Source: JBBIPA01 sp963820495 (GTDB taxonomy: Bacteria > Chloroflexota > Dehalococcoidia > GIF9 > UBA5629). From it: a stretch of DNA of 64,000 bases. Both the position numbers and the translations under genes were made by a program. The DNA is taken from contig CAWGAF010000001.1 of assembly GCA_963820495.1 (NCBI GenBank), positions 1 through 64,000 of the forward strand. Direction: 5' to 3'. The notes under the pieces were generated by a model. That model ran no database searches, was not told the DNA's origin, and saw nothing but the letters and a program-made list of their open reading frames with translations. Of this stretch, positions 36,259 to 44,313 are shown in pieces (the stretch's first letter is position 1; every line of letters starts with the position of its first letter).

Positions 36259-37542
36259 ATGAAGAAAAAAAATTCTCTACCATCAATAAGAACATTAAAA
36301 AAGATGCCTTCGGAGCAGCGACAGAAATATCTCAATGGCAGATTAAGAGAGATGGTTGCTTTTGCCTATGAAAAAGCTCCGACAATAAGATCTAGGCTTG
36401 ATAAGGCAGGCATCAAACCATCTGAAGTGCTTGGCATCAAAGACTTAGAGAATATGTCAGTATTGAGAAAGGATGATTTGGTTAACCTATATAAGACAAA
36501 TCCTCCATTCGGTGGTTTGGTAACAATGACGCTGAGAGATATGGAAAGGGTATATGTTTCTCCAGGCCCCATTTATGACCCGCACCACAAAAGCAAGAAT
36601 TACTGGCGACGACATGCCCAACTTATGAAAGACTTGGGGTTTCGGAGAGGAGACATTGTTATCAATGCCTGGTCCTACCACCTTGTTCCCGCAGGACTCT
36701 TGGTAGACGAATCTTTGAGACGAGTTGGCGTTACTGTAGTTCCAATGGGAACAGGTAATACTGAACTTCAGGTACAGGTCATGAGCCAGCTAAAAGTTAG
36801 CGGTTTTTTTGGGGCTGCAAGCTTCTTCATGAATGTGGTCAACAAAGCTGAAGAAATGGGCTATGATATTAGCAAAGATTTTAACCTTAGGTTAGCATGT
36901 ATTGGTGGTGAAATGGGTGGAGGCCCCATACGAAAGATAGTTGAGGAGAAATATGGAATCGCCACTACTGATGTCTACGGTACTGCCGACGTGGGCTTGA
37001 TGGCTTACGAATGCAAACTAAAATCTGGGTTACACATTGCTGAAGATGTTATAGTAGAGATAGTCGACCCAGAAAATGGCAAGCCAGTTGCTTCGGATGG
37101 TGTCGGAGAGCTGGTAGTAACGCCGATAGACGAGTCCTACCCATTGCTCCGTTTTGGCACCGGGGACCTTGTTGGCTGGATTAATGAGCCTTGCCCCTGT
37201 GTCACCACTTCTTTGAGAATAACAAGAATCTTGGGCAGAATAGGCGATGCCGTTAGAACCAGAGGCATGTTCATTCACCCCAGGCAGCTTGAGCCAGCGC
37301 TAGCTAAATTTACAGAAATCTCTAAGTATCAAGCTGCGGTCACTAGACAAGGCTATCGTGATGAACTGACATTAAAAGTCGAACTTAAAAATGGCAATGT
37401 AGTCAGCAGAGCAAAACTAACAGAACAGCTAATTAGGGCAGTAACCGAAGCGGTGAGAATCAAGCTCGATAAAGTTGAATATGTAGCCAAAGGCACGATC
37501 CCCGAAGGGCATAAACTAATAGTTGATGACCGTGTCTACTAA
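36259..37542 (+). CDS. Phenylacetate-CoA ligase (PaaK)-like AMP-binding enzyme
   Basis: A 427-residue adenylate-forming ligase expected to activate an aromatic or other carboxylic acid to a CoA thioester. The family blocks YGTADVGLMAYEC (about 240-252), LLRFGTGDLVG (about 295), RILGRIGDAVRTRGMFIHP (about 323-341) and a C-terminal Lys-rich lid are present. The usual P-loop-like region is diverged. It is divergent from the RidA fusion gene. Substrate is not predictable; related anaerobes use such ligases for aromatic acids. Confidence 0.85.
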   Translation: MKKKNSLPSIRTLKKMPSEQRQKYLNGRLREMVAFAYEKAPTIRSRLDKAGIKPSEVLGIKDLENMSVLRKDDLVNLYKTNPPFGGLVTMTLRDMERVYVSPGPIYDPHHKSKNYWRRHAQLMKDLGFRRGDIVINAWSYHLVPAGLLVDESLRRVGVTVVPMGTGNTELQVQVMSQLKVSGFFGAASFFMNVVNKAEEMGYDISKDFNLRLACIGGEMGGGPIRKIVEEKYGIATTDVYGTADVGLMAYECKLKSGLHIAEDVIVEIVDPENGKPVASDGVGELVVTPIDESYPLLRFGTGDLVGWINEPCPCVTTSLRITRILGRIGDAVRTRGMFIHPRQLEPALAKFTEISKYQAAVTRQGYRDELTLKVELKNGNVVSRAKLTEQLIRAVTEAVRIKLDKVEYVAKGTIPEGHKLIVDDRVY

Positions 37543-37760
37543 TCGTGCATTGTGGAGTTGAATTTACTACAGATATAACTTTTTTATCTAAAAATTTAGC
37601 CTGAACCCCTAACGCTGCCAGCGGCATTGCAGTTTTAACCAACTATAATTTTCAGGCCAATATTATTCTCGTTTGTTATTCCAATCTGGAATAAATATGA
37701 ATTTTTAGCGGTTAAATAAGATTTTTCCCTTAATTTAGTATTAACATTACCTTAGTACTA

Positions 37761-37788
37761 TTGACATTCAACTTGAAAGTGTTATATT
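37761..37788 (+). promoter_or_regulatory. Promoter of the DUF5679 gene
   Basis: TTGACA (37761-37766), a 16-base spacer and TATATT (37783-37788). It gives a leader of about 22 bases holding a strong AAAGGAGG site. Confidence 0.7.
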
Positions 37789-37816
37789 CTACATTCAAAT
37801 ATAAAAGGAGGTTTCT

Positions 37817-37957
37817 ATGCAAGCGTATTGTATGAAATGCAGGACTAAGAGAGAAATGAGTAACCCAAAGACAATCAAAATGAAGAATGGCAAACCAGCA
37901 ACACAAGGTACTTGTCCCAAATGTGGGACTAAGATGTTCAGGATTGGTAAAAGCTAA
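37817..37957 (+). CDS. DUF5679 mini zinc-ribbon protein
   Basis: A 46-residue protein, MQAYCMKCRTKREM onward, with two CxxC pairs (C5/C8 and C33/C36) forming a zinc ribbon. The family is common in Chloroflexi and archaea and its role is unknown. The gene has its own consensus promoter, an AAAGGAGG ribosome-binding site and its own terminator, so it is probably well expressed. Confidence 0.88.
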   Translation: MQAYCMKCRTKREMSNPKTIKMKNGKPATQGTCPKCGTKMFRIGKS

Positions 37958-38292
37958 ATCTGCAGACAACGCAATTTTAAAAAAGCAGGTATTCGTTGGC
38001 AGATACCTGCTTTTTTTGCTTTTGTGCTGATACTGCTACTTAAACTTATGCCAAGAATGACATGAAAGAAACACTGGACACCATCAAACCCACAAAAGAG
38101 GACGATATCTAAAACCATTGTTGGCCTCGACAAGATCAGGTATTGCAGGATAGAGCCTTTTTCAATTGGCTAATTCCCTCAAATTTTGCTCACATCAGGT
38201 TGTACTTAGCTTACTAAGATGTTGTATAATTCAAGCAGAATTATAAGGTATAAGTTAACACTACCACATTAACTTAAAAAAGGAAGGGAAAG
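37958..38292. other. Intergenic region before yajC
   Basis: This stretch holds the DUF5679 terminator and a likely yajC -10 box (TATAAT, 38225-38230, with a poor TTGTAC -35 at 38200-38205). The longest ORF noticed is 16 codons. Nothing else recognised. Confidence 0.5.
37982..38017 (+). terminator. Terminator of the DUF5679 gene
   Basis: GCAGGTAT (37985-37992) pairs with ATACCTGC (38003-38010), extended by A/T pairs and followed by seven T. Confidence 0.85.
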
Positions 38293-38676
38293 ATGAGAAT
38301 AGGACGCTTGGGATTAATACTGGCATTGATTATCAGTCTCCTCATATTTCTCGTTAGCTGCGTTCCAACAGGTGAAGCCCAACAAGGTGAACAAGGTGGT
38401 ATGGGTAGCATCTACATGATTGTCTTCGTAGTATTGATAATTGCCATGCTGTATTTTACTATGATCAGACCGCAACGCAGGCAACAGAAAGCACACCAAG
38501 AAATGATGTCACAACTGAGAAATGGTGACAAAGTTATTACTTCATCTGGAATTTATGGGGAAATTGACAGTGTCAGCGAAGATAGTGCCGTTCTAAAAAC
38601 GGAATCAGGGGCGAAGATTAGGGTAACCAGGGGTAGCATAGCCGTAAAACGAGAAAAAGTAGCGGGATCTAAATAG
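38293..38676 (+). CDS. yajC: YajC preprotein translocase accessory protein
   Basis: A 127-residue inner-membrane protein linked to SecDF. The YajC core is clear: a membrane helix (about 41-57), then FTMIRPQRRQQKAHQEMMSQLRNGDKVITSSGIYG. Unusually it has an extra N-terminal hydrophobic segment ending in LVSC (Cys22), which reads as a lipoprotein signal. So it may be lipidated or have two membrane helices. secD and secF are not adjacent. The ribosome-binding site is GGAAGGG. Confidence 0.9.
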   Translation: MRIGRLGLILALIISLLIFLVSCVPTGEAQQGEQGGMGSIYMIVFVVLIIAMLYFTMIRPQRRQQKAHQEMMSQLRNGDKVITSSGIYGEIDSVSEDSAVLKTESGAKIRVTRGSIAVKREKVAGSK

Positions 38677-38999
38677 TCAGATTAAATATCACCACTTAAG
38701 CTAATTCGTTTTTCATCGCCTGATAAAGATATAAATGTCCATTAATTGAGGCAGATATGTCCGTACTTCTTTGAATTCGGTACAATGTTTTCATGGAAAT
38801 TCGACACCACATGCAAAGCCGCGAGTAAGTTTTAACGTTTCAGTGACCAGTCCCCCGAAAAATTTTAATTACGTGACATTGCCACAACCACATTGTTTTG
38901 AACCTTACTAATTGATACAATCGCTACCTGATATAAGTCGATTTTTCAAAACGGGCAGTGTCTTTAATTTAAAATAAAAAGTCGAATAGGAGGTTTGAA
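38677..38999. other. Intergenic region after yajC
   Basis: About 320 bases without a coding frame. The end holds the AGGAGG site for the next gene. No hairpin with a T-run, promoter pair or repeat stood out. Confidence 0.4.
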
Positions 39000-39245
39000 A
39001 TGGAAATAACACTGGTGAATCTGATTTTATGCGTAATTATACTGGGCTTAGGTATTTGGGCTTACAGTAAGAAGAAGGGTGATGTGCCGCTGTATATCGG
39101 CATAGCATTCGGACTTTTCGCTATCTCACATCTTATCACCATTATTGGCATGGCAGCAGCCTTGACTGTATTTCTTATTGTAATTCGATTGATCGCTTAT
39201 TTATTGGTAATCTTCGCCCTATACAGGATTGTAATAAAGAAATAA
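39000..39245 (+). CDS. Small membrane protein of unknown function
   Basis: An 81-residue protein that is almost all hydrophobic, with three predicted membrane helices (about 5-20, 27-50 and 52-76) and short basic loops (SKKKGD, KK end). A strong AGGAGG ribosome-binding site precedes the ATG. No family recognised. It stands alone between yajC and tRNA-Val. Confidence 0.7.
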   Translation: MEITLVNLILCVIILGLGIWAYSKKKGDVPLYIGIAFGLFAISHLITIIGMAAALTVFLIVIRLIAYLLVIFALYRIVIKK

Positions 39246-39369
39246 CAAGAGCGTCATCGAAACCCTACTCACCGCTTGCCCTGTAAGCAGAAATTCTTGA
39301 TTCTGGGGACACTAGCGTTTAGTTAAAATCAAAAAATACGTAGAGGCAGATTCCTCATGGAAGTTGAAA

Positions 39370-39446
39370 TGGTGGGCAGTACTGGACTCGAACCAGTGAC
39401 CTCTGCGATGTCAACGCAACGCTCTAACCAGCTGAGCTAACCGCCC
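39370..39446 (-). tRNA. tRNA-Val (GAC)
   Basis: A full cloverleaf of 77 bases: acceptor GGGCGGT/ACTGCCC, D-arm GCTC-GAGC, anticodon loop TTGACAT (anticodon GAC), T-loop TTCGAGT, and an encoded CCA end. Confidence 0.95.
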
Positions 39447-39455
39447 AACCTTCGC

Positions 39456-39484
39456 ATTTTATCAATGCTTTAGAGGGCAGTCAA
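39456..39484 (-). promoter_or_regulatory. Promoter of tRNA-Val
   Basis: On the minus strand, TTGACT (39479-39484), a 17-base spacer and TAAAAT (39456-39461), 9 bases before the tRNA 5' end. Confidence 0.7.
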
Positions 39485-39513
39485 GAAGTCCTTACAAAAA
39501 CAAGCTAATATCT

Positions 39514-39735
39514 CTATACAGCATCTTGGCTTTTGCCAACTAGCTTTGTATTACCAGTTAGCACAATCCTTACGGTGCTGCCACATTTAGGGCAAGTGCA
39601 ATCAATGCTAATAGGCTGGTGCATCACACGTTCTACCAAATTCGTAACTATCGAATCAATATTATCCAGGCGATGATCCAACATTTCCAATCGCCTATCT
39701 ACCTTATCTTTGTCTTTATCCTTATCTTTATCCAT
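39514..39735 (-). CDS. Small zinc-finger-like protein with Asp-Lys repeat
   Basis: A 73-residue protein of unknown function. It opens with a run of alternating Asp-Lys residues from a short tandem repeat (GATAAA/GACAAA), continues as a probable coiled coil (RRLEMLDHRLDNIDSIVTNL) and ends in a CTCPKCG motif. Only one CxxC pair plus a nearby Cys is present, so zinc binding may need dimerisation. The ATG at 39735 has GGAAGG upstream. No family recognised. Confidence 0.6.
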   Translation of the reverse strand: MDKDKDKDKDKVDRRLEMLDHRLDNIDSIVTNLVERVMHQPISIDCTCPKCGSTVRIVLTGNTKLVGKSQDAV

Positions 39736-39778
39736 GGTCCCAACCTTCCATAGTATTTTTCTTGACACATGTAAAATA

Positions 39779-39811
39779 AAAGAGGAGAGGGTTCAATAAA
39801 GACCTCTCCTC
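39779..39811 (-). terminator. Terminator of the hypothetical gene 39843-40166
   Basis: On the minus strand a perfect 9-bp stem, GAGGAGAGG (39803-39811) with CCTCTCCTC (39782-39790), is followed by TTTTATTTTA. Confidence 0.8.
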
Positions 39812-39842
39812 ATTATAAATTTACTTCCTGGTTATATCAACC

Positions 39843-40166
39843 TTATATACTTTTTTCCGCAACACCCATCCTCCCCAGTTCATCTTTATCTGATTTTATC
39901 AGGCCATCTAGTTGCTCGCTAACCGCCCCCTCCAAATACTTTCGATAAGCTTCTCGGGCATTCGGTGAGTTGCGCACTGCTTCTTTAGCTCTTTTCCATT
40001 CATCTTTAGTTATTTCCGAAATTCTTTCGTCACTCAAAGGAAACTCGTCATCCATCAGCGATTCTGCTCTATCCTGAATCCTGTTCGTAACCGCACGCTT
40101 AAGACGGTCAAAAGAAAGCAACTCCTGATCTGTATATGGTTTTTGAGACCAGTTCTCACTTACCAT
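39843..40166 (-). CDS. Hypothetical cytoplasmic protein
   Basis: A 107-residue, charged, probably all-helical protein with no membrane segment or cysteine. Segments such as RISEITKDEWKRAKEAVRNSPNAREAYRKYLEG suggest helix bundles. A GGAGG site precedes the ATG and a clear terminator follows, so it is very likely a real single-gene unit. No family recognised. Confidence 0.7.
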   Translation of the reverse strand: MVSENWSQKPYTDQELLSFDRLKRAVTNRIQDRAESLMDDEFPLSDERISEITKDEWKRAKEAVRNSPNAREAYRKYLEGAVSEQLDGLIKSDKDELGRMGVAEKSI

Positions 40167-40299
40167 CTAACAACCTCCAAACTTTAACTTACTTGATATT
40201 GATTATAATATGCCCCCTTAAACATCATGTCAAGCCCTATTGATTTATCAAATCCAGAAATTTATACTATAGAGTAGAAGGGAAAGGGGGTAATCTAAA

Positions 40300-40554
40300 A
40301 TGCCAGAAACCGAGATTGGTAAGATAAGCGATTTCTTTGCCAGACCCGTAGTAGCTGGTATCACCTTAACAGGAGCACTAAAAGTAGGTGACAAAATTCA
40401 CATCAAAGGACATACCACAGACGTTGAGCTCACAATTAGCTCCATGCAAATCAATAATGTGAATGTTACCGAGGCAAAAGCAGGAGACGGTATAGGCATC
40501 AAAGTCCCTGACCGCGTCAGGCCTGGAGATAAGGTCTATAAAGTTACCGACTAG
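40300..40554 (+). CDS. Stand-alone EF-Tu domain 2-like protein
   Basis: An 84-residue beta-barrel protein similar to domain 2 of translational GTPases (GALKVGDKIHIKGHTTDVELTISSMQ... AKAGDGIGIKV... RPGDKVYKV). It has no GTPase domain. Such proteins are often called translation elongation factor-like and occur in Dehalococcoidia and archaea; function unknown. The ribosome-binding site is AAAGGGGG. It converges on ribH with a 7-base gap. Confidence 0.85.
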   Translation: MPETEIGKISDFFARPVVAGITLTGALKVGDKIHIKGHTTDVELTISSMQINNVNVTEAKAGDGIGIKVPDRVRPGDKVYKVTD

Positions 40555-40561
40555 CTGCCAG

Positions 40562-41026
40562 CTAAAGAGTTTTCATTAAATTAGCCATTTCAATAGCAGA
40601 GGATGCCGCGGCAAAGCCTCTGTTGCCTTCCTTAGCTCCAGCTCTTTCTATGGCTTGCTCCAGAGTATCAGCAGTTATTATGCCTTGAATTACGGGCACG
40701 CCAGTATCAAGGCTTACTCGGGAAATTCCTCTATTTACCTCACTGGAAACATATTCAAAATGGGGTGTACCGCCACGAATAACACAGCCAAGGCAAACTA
40801 TGGCATTATATATACCACTCTGAGCCATCTTCTTAGCGGCCAATGGTATCTCCAGACACCCCGGCGTCCAAGCAACATCAATATCTTTTTCGTCAACTCC
40901 ATGCCTCAAAAAACTGTCTTTCGCCCCATTAAGCAGCCTACTAGTTATAACTTCATTGAAACGAGAGACAATCACACCAAACTTCAAACCCTTCCCGATC
41001 AAGTTTCCTTCATATAGTTTAGACAT
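40562..41026 (-). CDS. ribH: 6,7-dimethyl-8-ribityllumazine synthase
   Basis: A 154-residue enzyme joining the ribityl-pyrimidine and 3,4-dihydroxy-2-butanone 4-phosphate. FGVIVSRFNEVIT at the N-terminus, the catalytic His region GCVIRGGTPHFEYV and the C-terminal GNRGFAAASSAIEM are diagnostic. The frame is open to 41116 inside ribBA, but the ATG at 41026 has GGAGG upstream and gives the normal N-terminus. Last gene of the rib operon. Confidence 0.95.
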   Translation of the reverse strand: MSKLYEGNLIGKGLKFGVIVSRFNEVITSRLLNGAKDSFLRHGVDEKDIDVAWTPGCLEIPLAAKKMAQSGIYNAIVCLGCVIRGGTPHFEYVSSEVNRGISRVSLDTGVPVIQGIITADTLEQAIERAGAKEGNRGFAAASSAIEMANLMKTL

Positions 41027-41042
41027 ATATAATATTTCCTCC

Positions 41043-42272
41043 CTAACTCTTAGTCTTTGTTTTGGAAATTTCGCCTGCTTCCAATAAATGTCCCAACTTT
41101 TGACGCTTCGTTTCAAGATAATTACGATTATACAGAGTCGGCGGTACTATCAACGGTACTGTATCAACTATTTCAAGCCCGTAACTCTCTAACCCAACCA
41201 CCTTTTTAGGATTATTGGTTAATAACCGTATCTTATGCAAACCCAAGTCTGCTAAAATCTGAGCACCAATGCCATAATCCCTTAAATCAGGCGGAAAACC
41301 CAGAGCAATATTGGCCTCAACAGTGTCTAACCCATTGTCCTGGAGAGCATAAGCCCGCACTTTATTATGGAAACCTATTCCTCTCCCCTCCTGCCTCATA
41401 TAAAGAAAAACACCCTTCCCTTCCTCAGCAATCTTATTCATTGCCAAGGCAATCTGTTCTCCACAATCACAGCGCAAACTGCCAAAAACATCCCCAGTCA
41501 GACACTCACTATGCACTCTCACCAACATTGGCTCGCCACTATTAATTTCACCCTTAACAAGAGCCACATGCTCATCTGGATCAACCTCACTCTTATAGGC
41601 AACAACTACGAACTCGCCGTATTTGGTCGGCAGTTTTGCCTCGGCTATCCTGTGTATCAGCTTCTCGTGACGGCGGCGATAAGCAATAAGCTGAGATATA
41701 CTTATCATCTTAAGGCCAAACTCATCCGCTATAACTTCCAGCTGAGGCAGCCGAGCCATAGTGCCGTCTTCATTCATAATCTCACAGATCACACCGGCGG
41801 GATAAAGCCCAGCCATCTTAGATAAATCAACAATAGCCTCAGTATGTCCAGCCCTCACCAACACACCTCCATTTTTAGCCCTGATAGGAAACATATGGCC
41901 TGGTCGTGCCAAATCTTCAGGTCTGGTATTAAGATCAATAACAGCTTTTACAGTCGCAGCTCTATCATGAGCTGAAATGCCTGTAGTCACTTTATGCTTA
42001 GCCTCGATAGATACAGTAAAAGCTGTAGCAAACTGAGCAGTATTCTCCTGTACCATGGGCGGTATTTTCAGTTCGTCTAATCTCTCTCCGATTATAGGCA
42101 AACATATTAGACCACGTGCTTCCTTCGCCATGAAATTGATTGCTTCTGGCGTAATCTTTTCTGCAGCCATCGCCAGGTCACCCTCATTCTCACGGTTCTC
42201 ATCATCTACAATTACGATAAATTTACCAGCCTTTATATCTTTAATTGCCTCTGGAATCGTGGATAATGACAT
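41043..42272 (-). CDS. ribBA: Bifunctional DHBP synthase / GTP cyclohydrolase II
   Basis: A 409-residue fusion supplying both riboflavin precursors. The N-terminal half (about 1-200) is DHBP synthase (DDENRENEGDLAMAA near 23, DRAATV near 102). The C-terminal half is GTP cyclohydrolase II with zinc ligands in SECLTGDVFGSLRCDCG and the catalytic YMRQEGRGIG. Both halves look intact. Gaps to neighbours are 6 and 16 bases. Confidence 0.96.
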   Translation of the reverse strand: MSLSTIPEAIKDIKAGKFIVIVDDENRENEGDLAMAAEKITPEAINFMAKEARGLICLPIIGERLDELKIPPMVQENTAQFATAFTVSIEAKHKVTTGISAHDRAATVKAVIDLNTRPEDLARPGHMFPIRAKNGGVLVRAGHTEAIVDLSKMAGLYPAGVICEIMNEDGTMARLPQLEVIADEFGLKMISISQLIAYRRRHEKLIHRIAEAKLPTKYGEFVVVAYKSEVDPDEHVALVKGEINSGEPMLVRVHSECLTGDVFGSLRCDCGEQIALAMNKIAEEGKGVFLYMRQEGRGIGFHNKVRAYALQDNGLDTVEANIALGFPPDLRDYGIGAQILADLGLHKIRLLTNNPKKVVGLESYGLEIVDTVPLIVPPTLYNRNYLETKRQKLGHLLEAGEISKTKTKS

Positions 42273-42278
42273 TAAGCT

Positions 42279-42911
42279 TCACCTCTTTTTCGACAAATCA
42301 TGTTCTTCAAGAAACTCCAACATTACTTCCTGACCACTTCCCTGCTTCAACCGCTCCACGTACTTAGCAATGATGTCCACCTCAAGGTTAACCACATCAC
42401 CTGGTTTCTTAGTACCTAAAGTAGTCTGGTTTCTGGTATAAGCAACCAAAGAAACTGAAAAAGAAAAAACATCAGGATCAACAACGGTAAGACTAACACC
42501 ATCAACAGCAATAAAGCCTTTATTCACTATATAGCGCATCAACTTAGAAGGCGCTGACATTTTGACTATAAGAGCTTCACCTTTAGGTGTAATTGACAAG
42601 ACTTTTCCTGTGTCATCCACATGCCCCTGAACGAAATGACCTCCAAATCGACCACCAACCAAAACAGCTCTCTCTAAATTCACCGGGTCGCCATAATGTA
42701 GCCTGCCAATATTAGTACGTCGCATTGTTTCAGGCATAATATCAACAGAAAAATTATCGTTGCTGATAGAAGTCACCGTCAAACAAATGCCATTTATAGC
42801 AACACTATCACCCGGCTCCGTCCCATTAATTACCTTCTTGGAACGAATAACCAAGCGACTAGGGATTATCTCCGTAGCCACTCCAATTTCCTCGACTATA
42901 CCAGTAAACAT
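42279..42911 (-). CDS. ribE: Riboflavin synthase alpha chain
   Basis: A 210-residue enzyme that converts two lumazines to riboflavin. It has two lumazine-binding repeats: MFTGIVEEIG and VAINGICLTV in the first, VQGHVDDTGKV and VDGVSLTVV in the second. It lies 2 bases after ribD. Confidence 0.95.
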   Translation of the reverse strand: MFTGIVEEIGVATEIIPSRLVIRSKKVINGTEPGDSVAINGICLTVTSISNDNFSVDIMPETMRRTNIGRLHYGDPVNLERAVLVGGRFGGHFVQGHVDDTGKVLSITPKGEALIVKMSAPSKLMRYIVNKGFIAVDGVSLTVVDPDVFSFSVSLVAYTRNQTTLGTKKPGDVVNLEVDIIAKYVERLKQGSGQEVMLEFLEEHDLSKKR

Positions 42912-42913
42912 TT

Positions 42914-44035
42914 CTATCTGTTACCTAGATATCCACTGACTAATATGTCATTACCAAAGTTTGCCACTTTCACATTATGTAAAGATAATGCTTTTAAAAC
43001 AGTGGCAACCCCTGCGCCACCAACTACACTCTTAGCACCATCACCACCAATGATAATGGGTGAAATAAAAGCCAAAACTTTATCCACCAGACTACTATCA
43101 AAAAGAAACCCAAACAATTTGCTCCCCCCCTCCACCAGAATACTGGTAATTTGCCTCTTCCCCAACAATTGGAATAAATCTTTCAAATTTATTATACCGT
43201 CATCCGTATCTAATTCCACAACTTCGGCTCCAGCACTCACCAGCTCTTTCTTTTTCTTAGCCACCAGAGGCTCTCCCACAACAACAAGAGTTTTCCCTGG
43301 TTCAGAAAAAATCTGGGCAGTGGATGGTATACGTCCCTTACCATCCACAATTACTCGCAACGGTTGTACTTTGGTAATCCCCCCCTTATCGCTACTGCTA
43401 CCACATACCCGCGCTGATAACCGGGGATTATCGTTAATTACAGTATTAGCACCTACCATAATGGCATCGACTATGTGGCGCAACCGATGAACATAACTCC
43501 TGGCATCATTATTACTTATCCACCTGGAATCACCACTCTTGGTAGCTATCTTGCCATCCAAGCTCATGGCAAACTTGACTATAACAAAAGGAAGCCCTGT
43601 GGTTATAAACTTAATATAACCCTCATTTACCTCCCTGGCCCTGTCCTCATATTCCCCAAGCACAATCTCTATACCAGCTTTTCCGAGCTGCTTGATTCCT
43701 TTACCCGAAACTAGAGGGTTGGGATCAATCAATGCCACATGAACTTTAGTAATACCTGCATCAATTATAGCTTGCGTACAGGGCGGAGTACGTCCATTAT
43801 GGCAGCATGGTTCCAAGGTAACATATATCGTCGCACCCTTTGCTCTCTCTCCAGCCTGTTTCAGTGCCACCACCTCGGCATGAGCTGAGCCTGGCGGTTG
43901 AGTATATCCCAAACCCACTACCGCCCCATCTTTAACAACCACAGCCCCTACCGCTGGATTAGGGCTGGTATATCCCAGAGCCAACTCCGCCAGCGATAAG
44001 GCATACCCCATATAATCTACAGGATGGGCCAGCAC
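42914..44035 (-). CDS. ribD: Bifunctional riboflavin deaminase/reductase RibD
   Basis: A 373-residue protein. The deaminase half has zinc motifs HAEVVAL (near 52) and EPCCHNGRTPPC (near 77). The reductase half starts near 150 (FVIVKFAMSLDGKIAT) and contains ILVEGGSKL. The start is GTG with a GAGGA site; an ATG at codon 9 is the alternative. First gene of the operon ribD-ribE-ribBA-ribH. I saw no FMN riboswitch upstream. Confidence 0.95.
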   Translation of the reverse strand: MLAHPVDYMGYALSLAELALGYTSPNPAVGAVVVKDGAVVGLGYTQPPGSAHAEVVALKQAGERAKGATIYVTLEPCCHNGRTPPCTQAIIDAGITKVHVALIDPNPLVSGKGIKQLGKAGIEIVLGEYEDRAREVNEGYIKFITTGLPFVIVKFAMSLDGKIATKSGDSRWISNNDARSYVHRLRHIVDAIMVGANTVINDNPRLSARVCGSSSDKGGITKVQPLRVIVDGKGRIPSTAQIFSEPGKTLVVVGEPLVAKKKKELVSAGAEVVELDTDDGIINLKDLFQLLGKRQITSILVEGGSKLFGFLFDSSLVDKVLAFISPIIIGGDGAKSVVGGAGVATVLKALSLHNVKVANFGNDILVSGYLGNR

Positions 44036-44229
44036 TTAAAATATCCTCACTTTACCTGTTTGCAAATTATAATCAGGATAATACTTCGCCAGATATAATT
44101 GCCTATCAATTTAGCCCGCATCCACAGACTAGTTATAGAAATATTAGCCGAAGCAAATGAATTTGTCCAATTGGTGCCTTCAACAAAAAGTGTATTCTAA
44201 ATAAACAAAATTTAAATACACAGCCTTAG

Positions 44230-44275
44230 TTTGAATTTGCCCTCTCTCTTCACGAAGAGAGAGGGCAAATTCAAA
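44230..44275. repeat. Perfect 21-bp inverted repeat with tetraloop
   Basis: Arms at 44230-44250 and 44255-44275 are perfectly complementary around CACG. There is no T-run on either side, so it is not a standard terminator. It lies between the 3' end of the SIMPL gene (minus) and the ribD upstream region, and could block transcription or protect mRNA ends. Confidence 0.85.
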
Positions 44276-44313
44276 CGGTTGACAAACAGTCTCAAGTTAA
44301 TAGACTTCAGATA

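Noticed and set aside
44036..44229. FMN riboswitch before ribD
   Set aside because: None of the conserved FMN-aptamer blocks was visible on the minus strand; control of the rib operon remains unknown.
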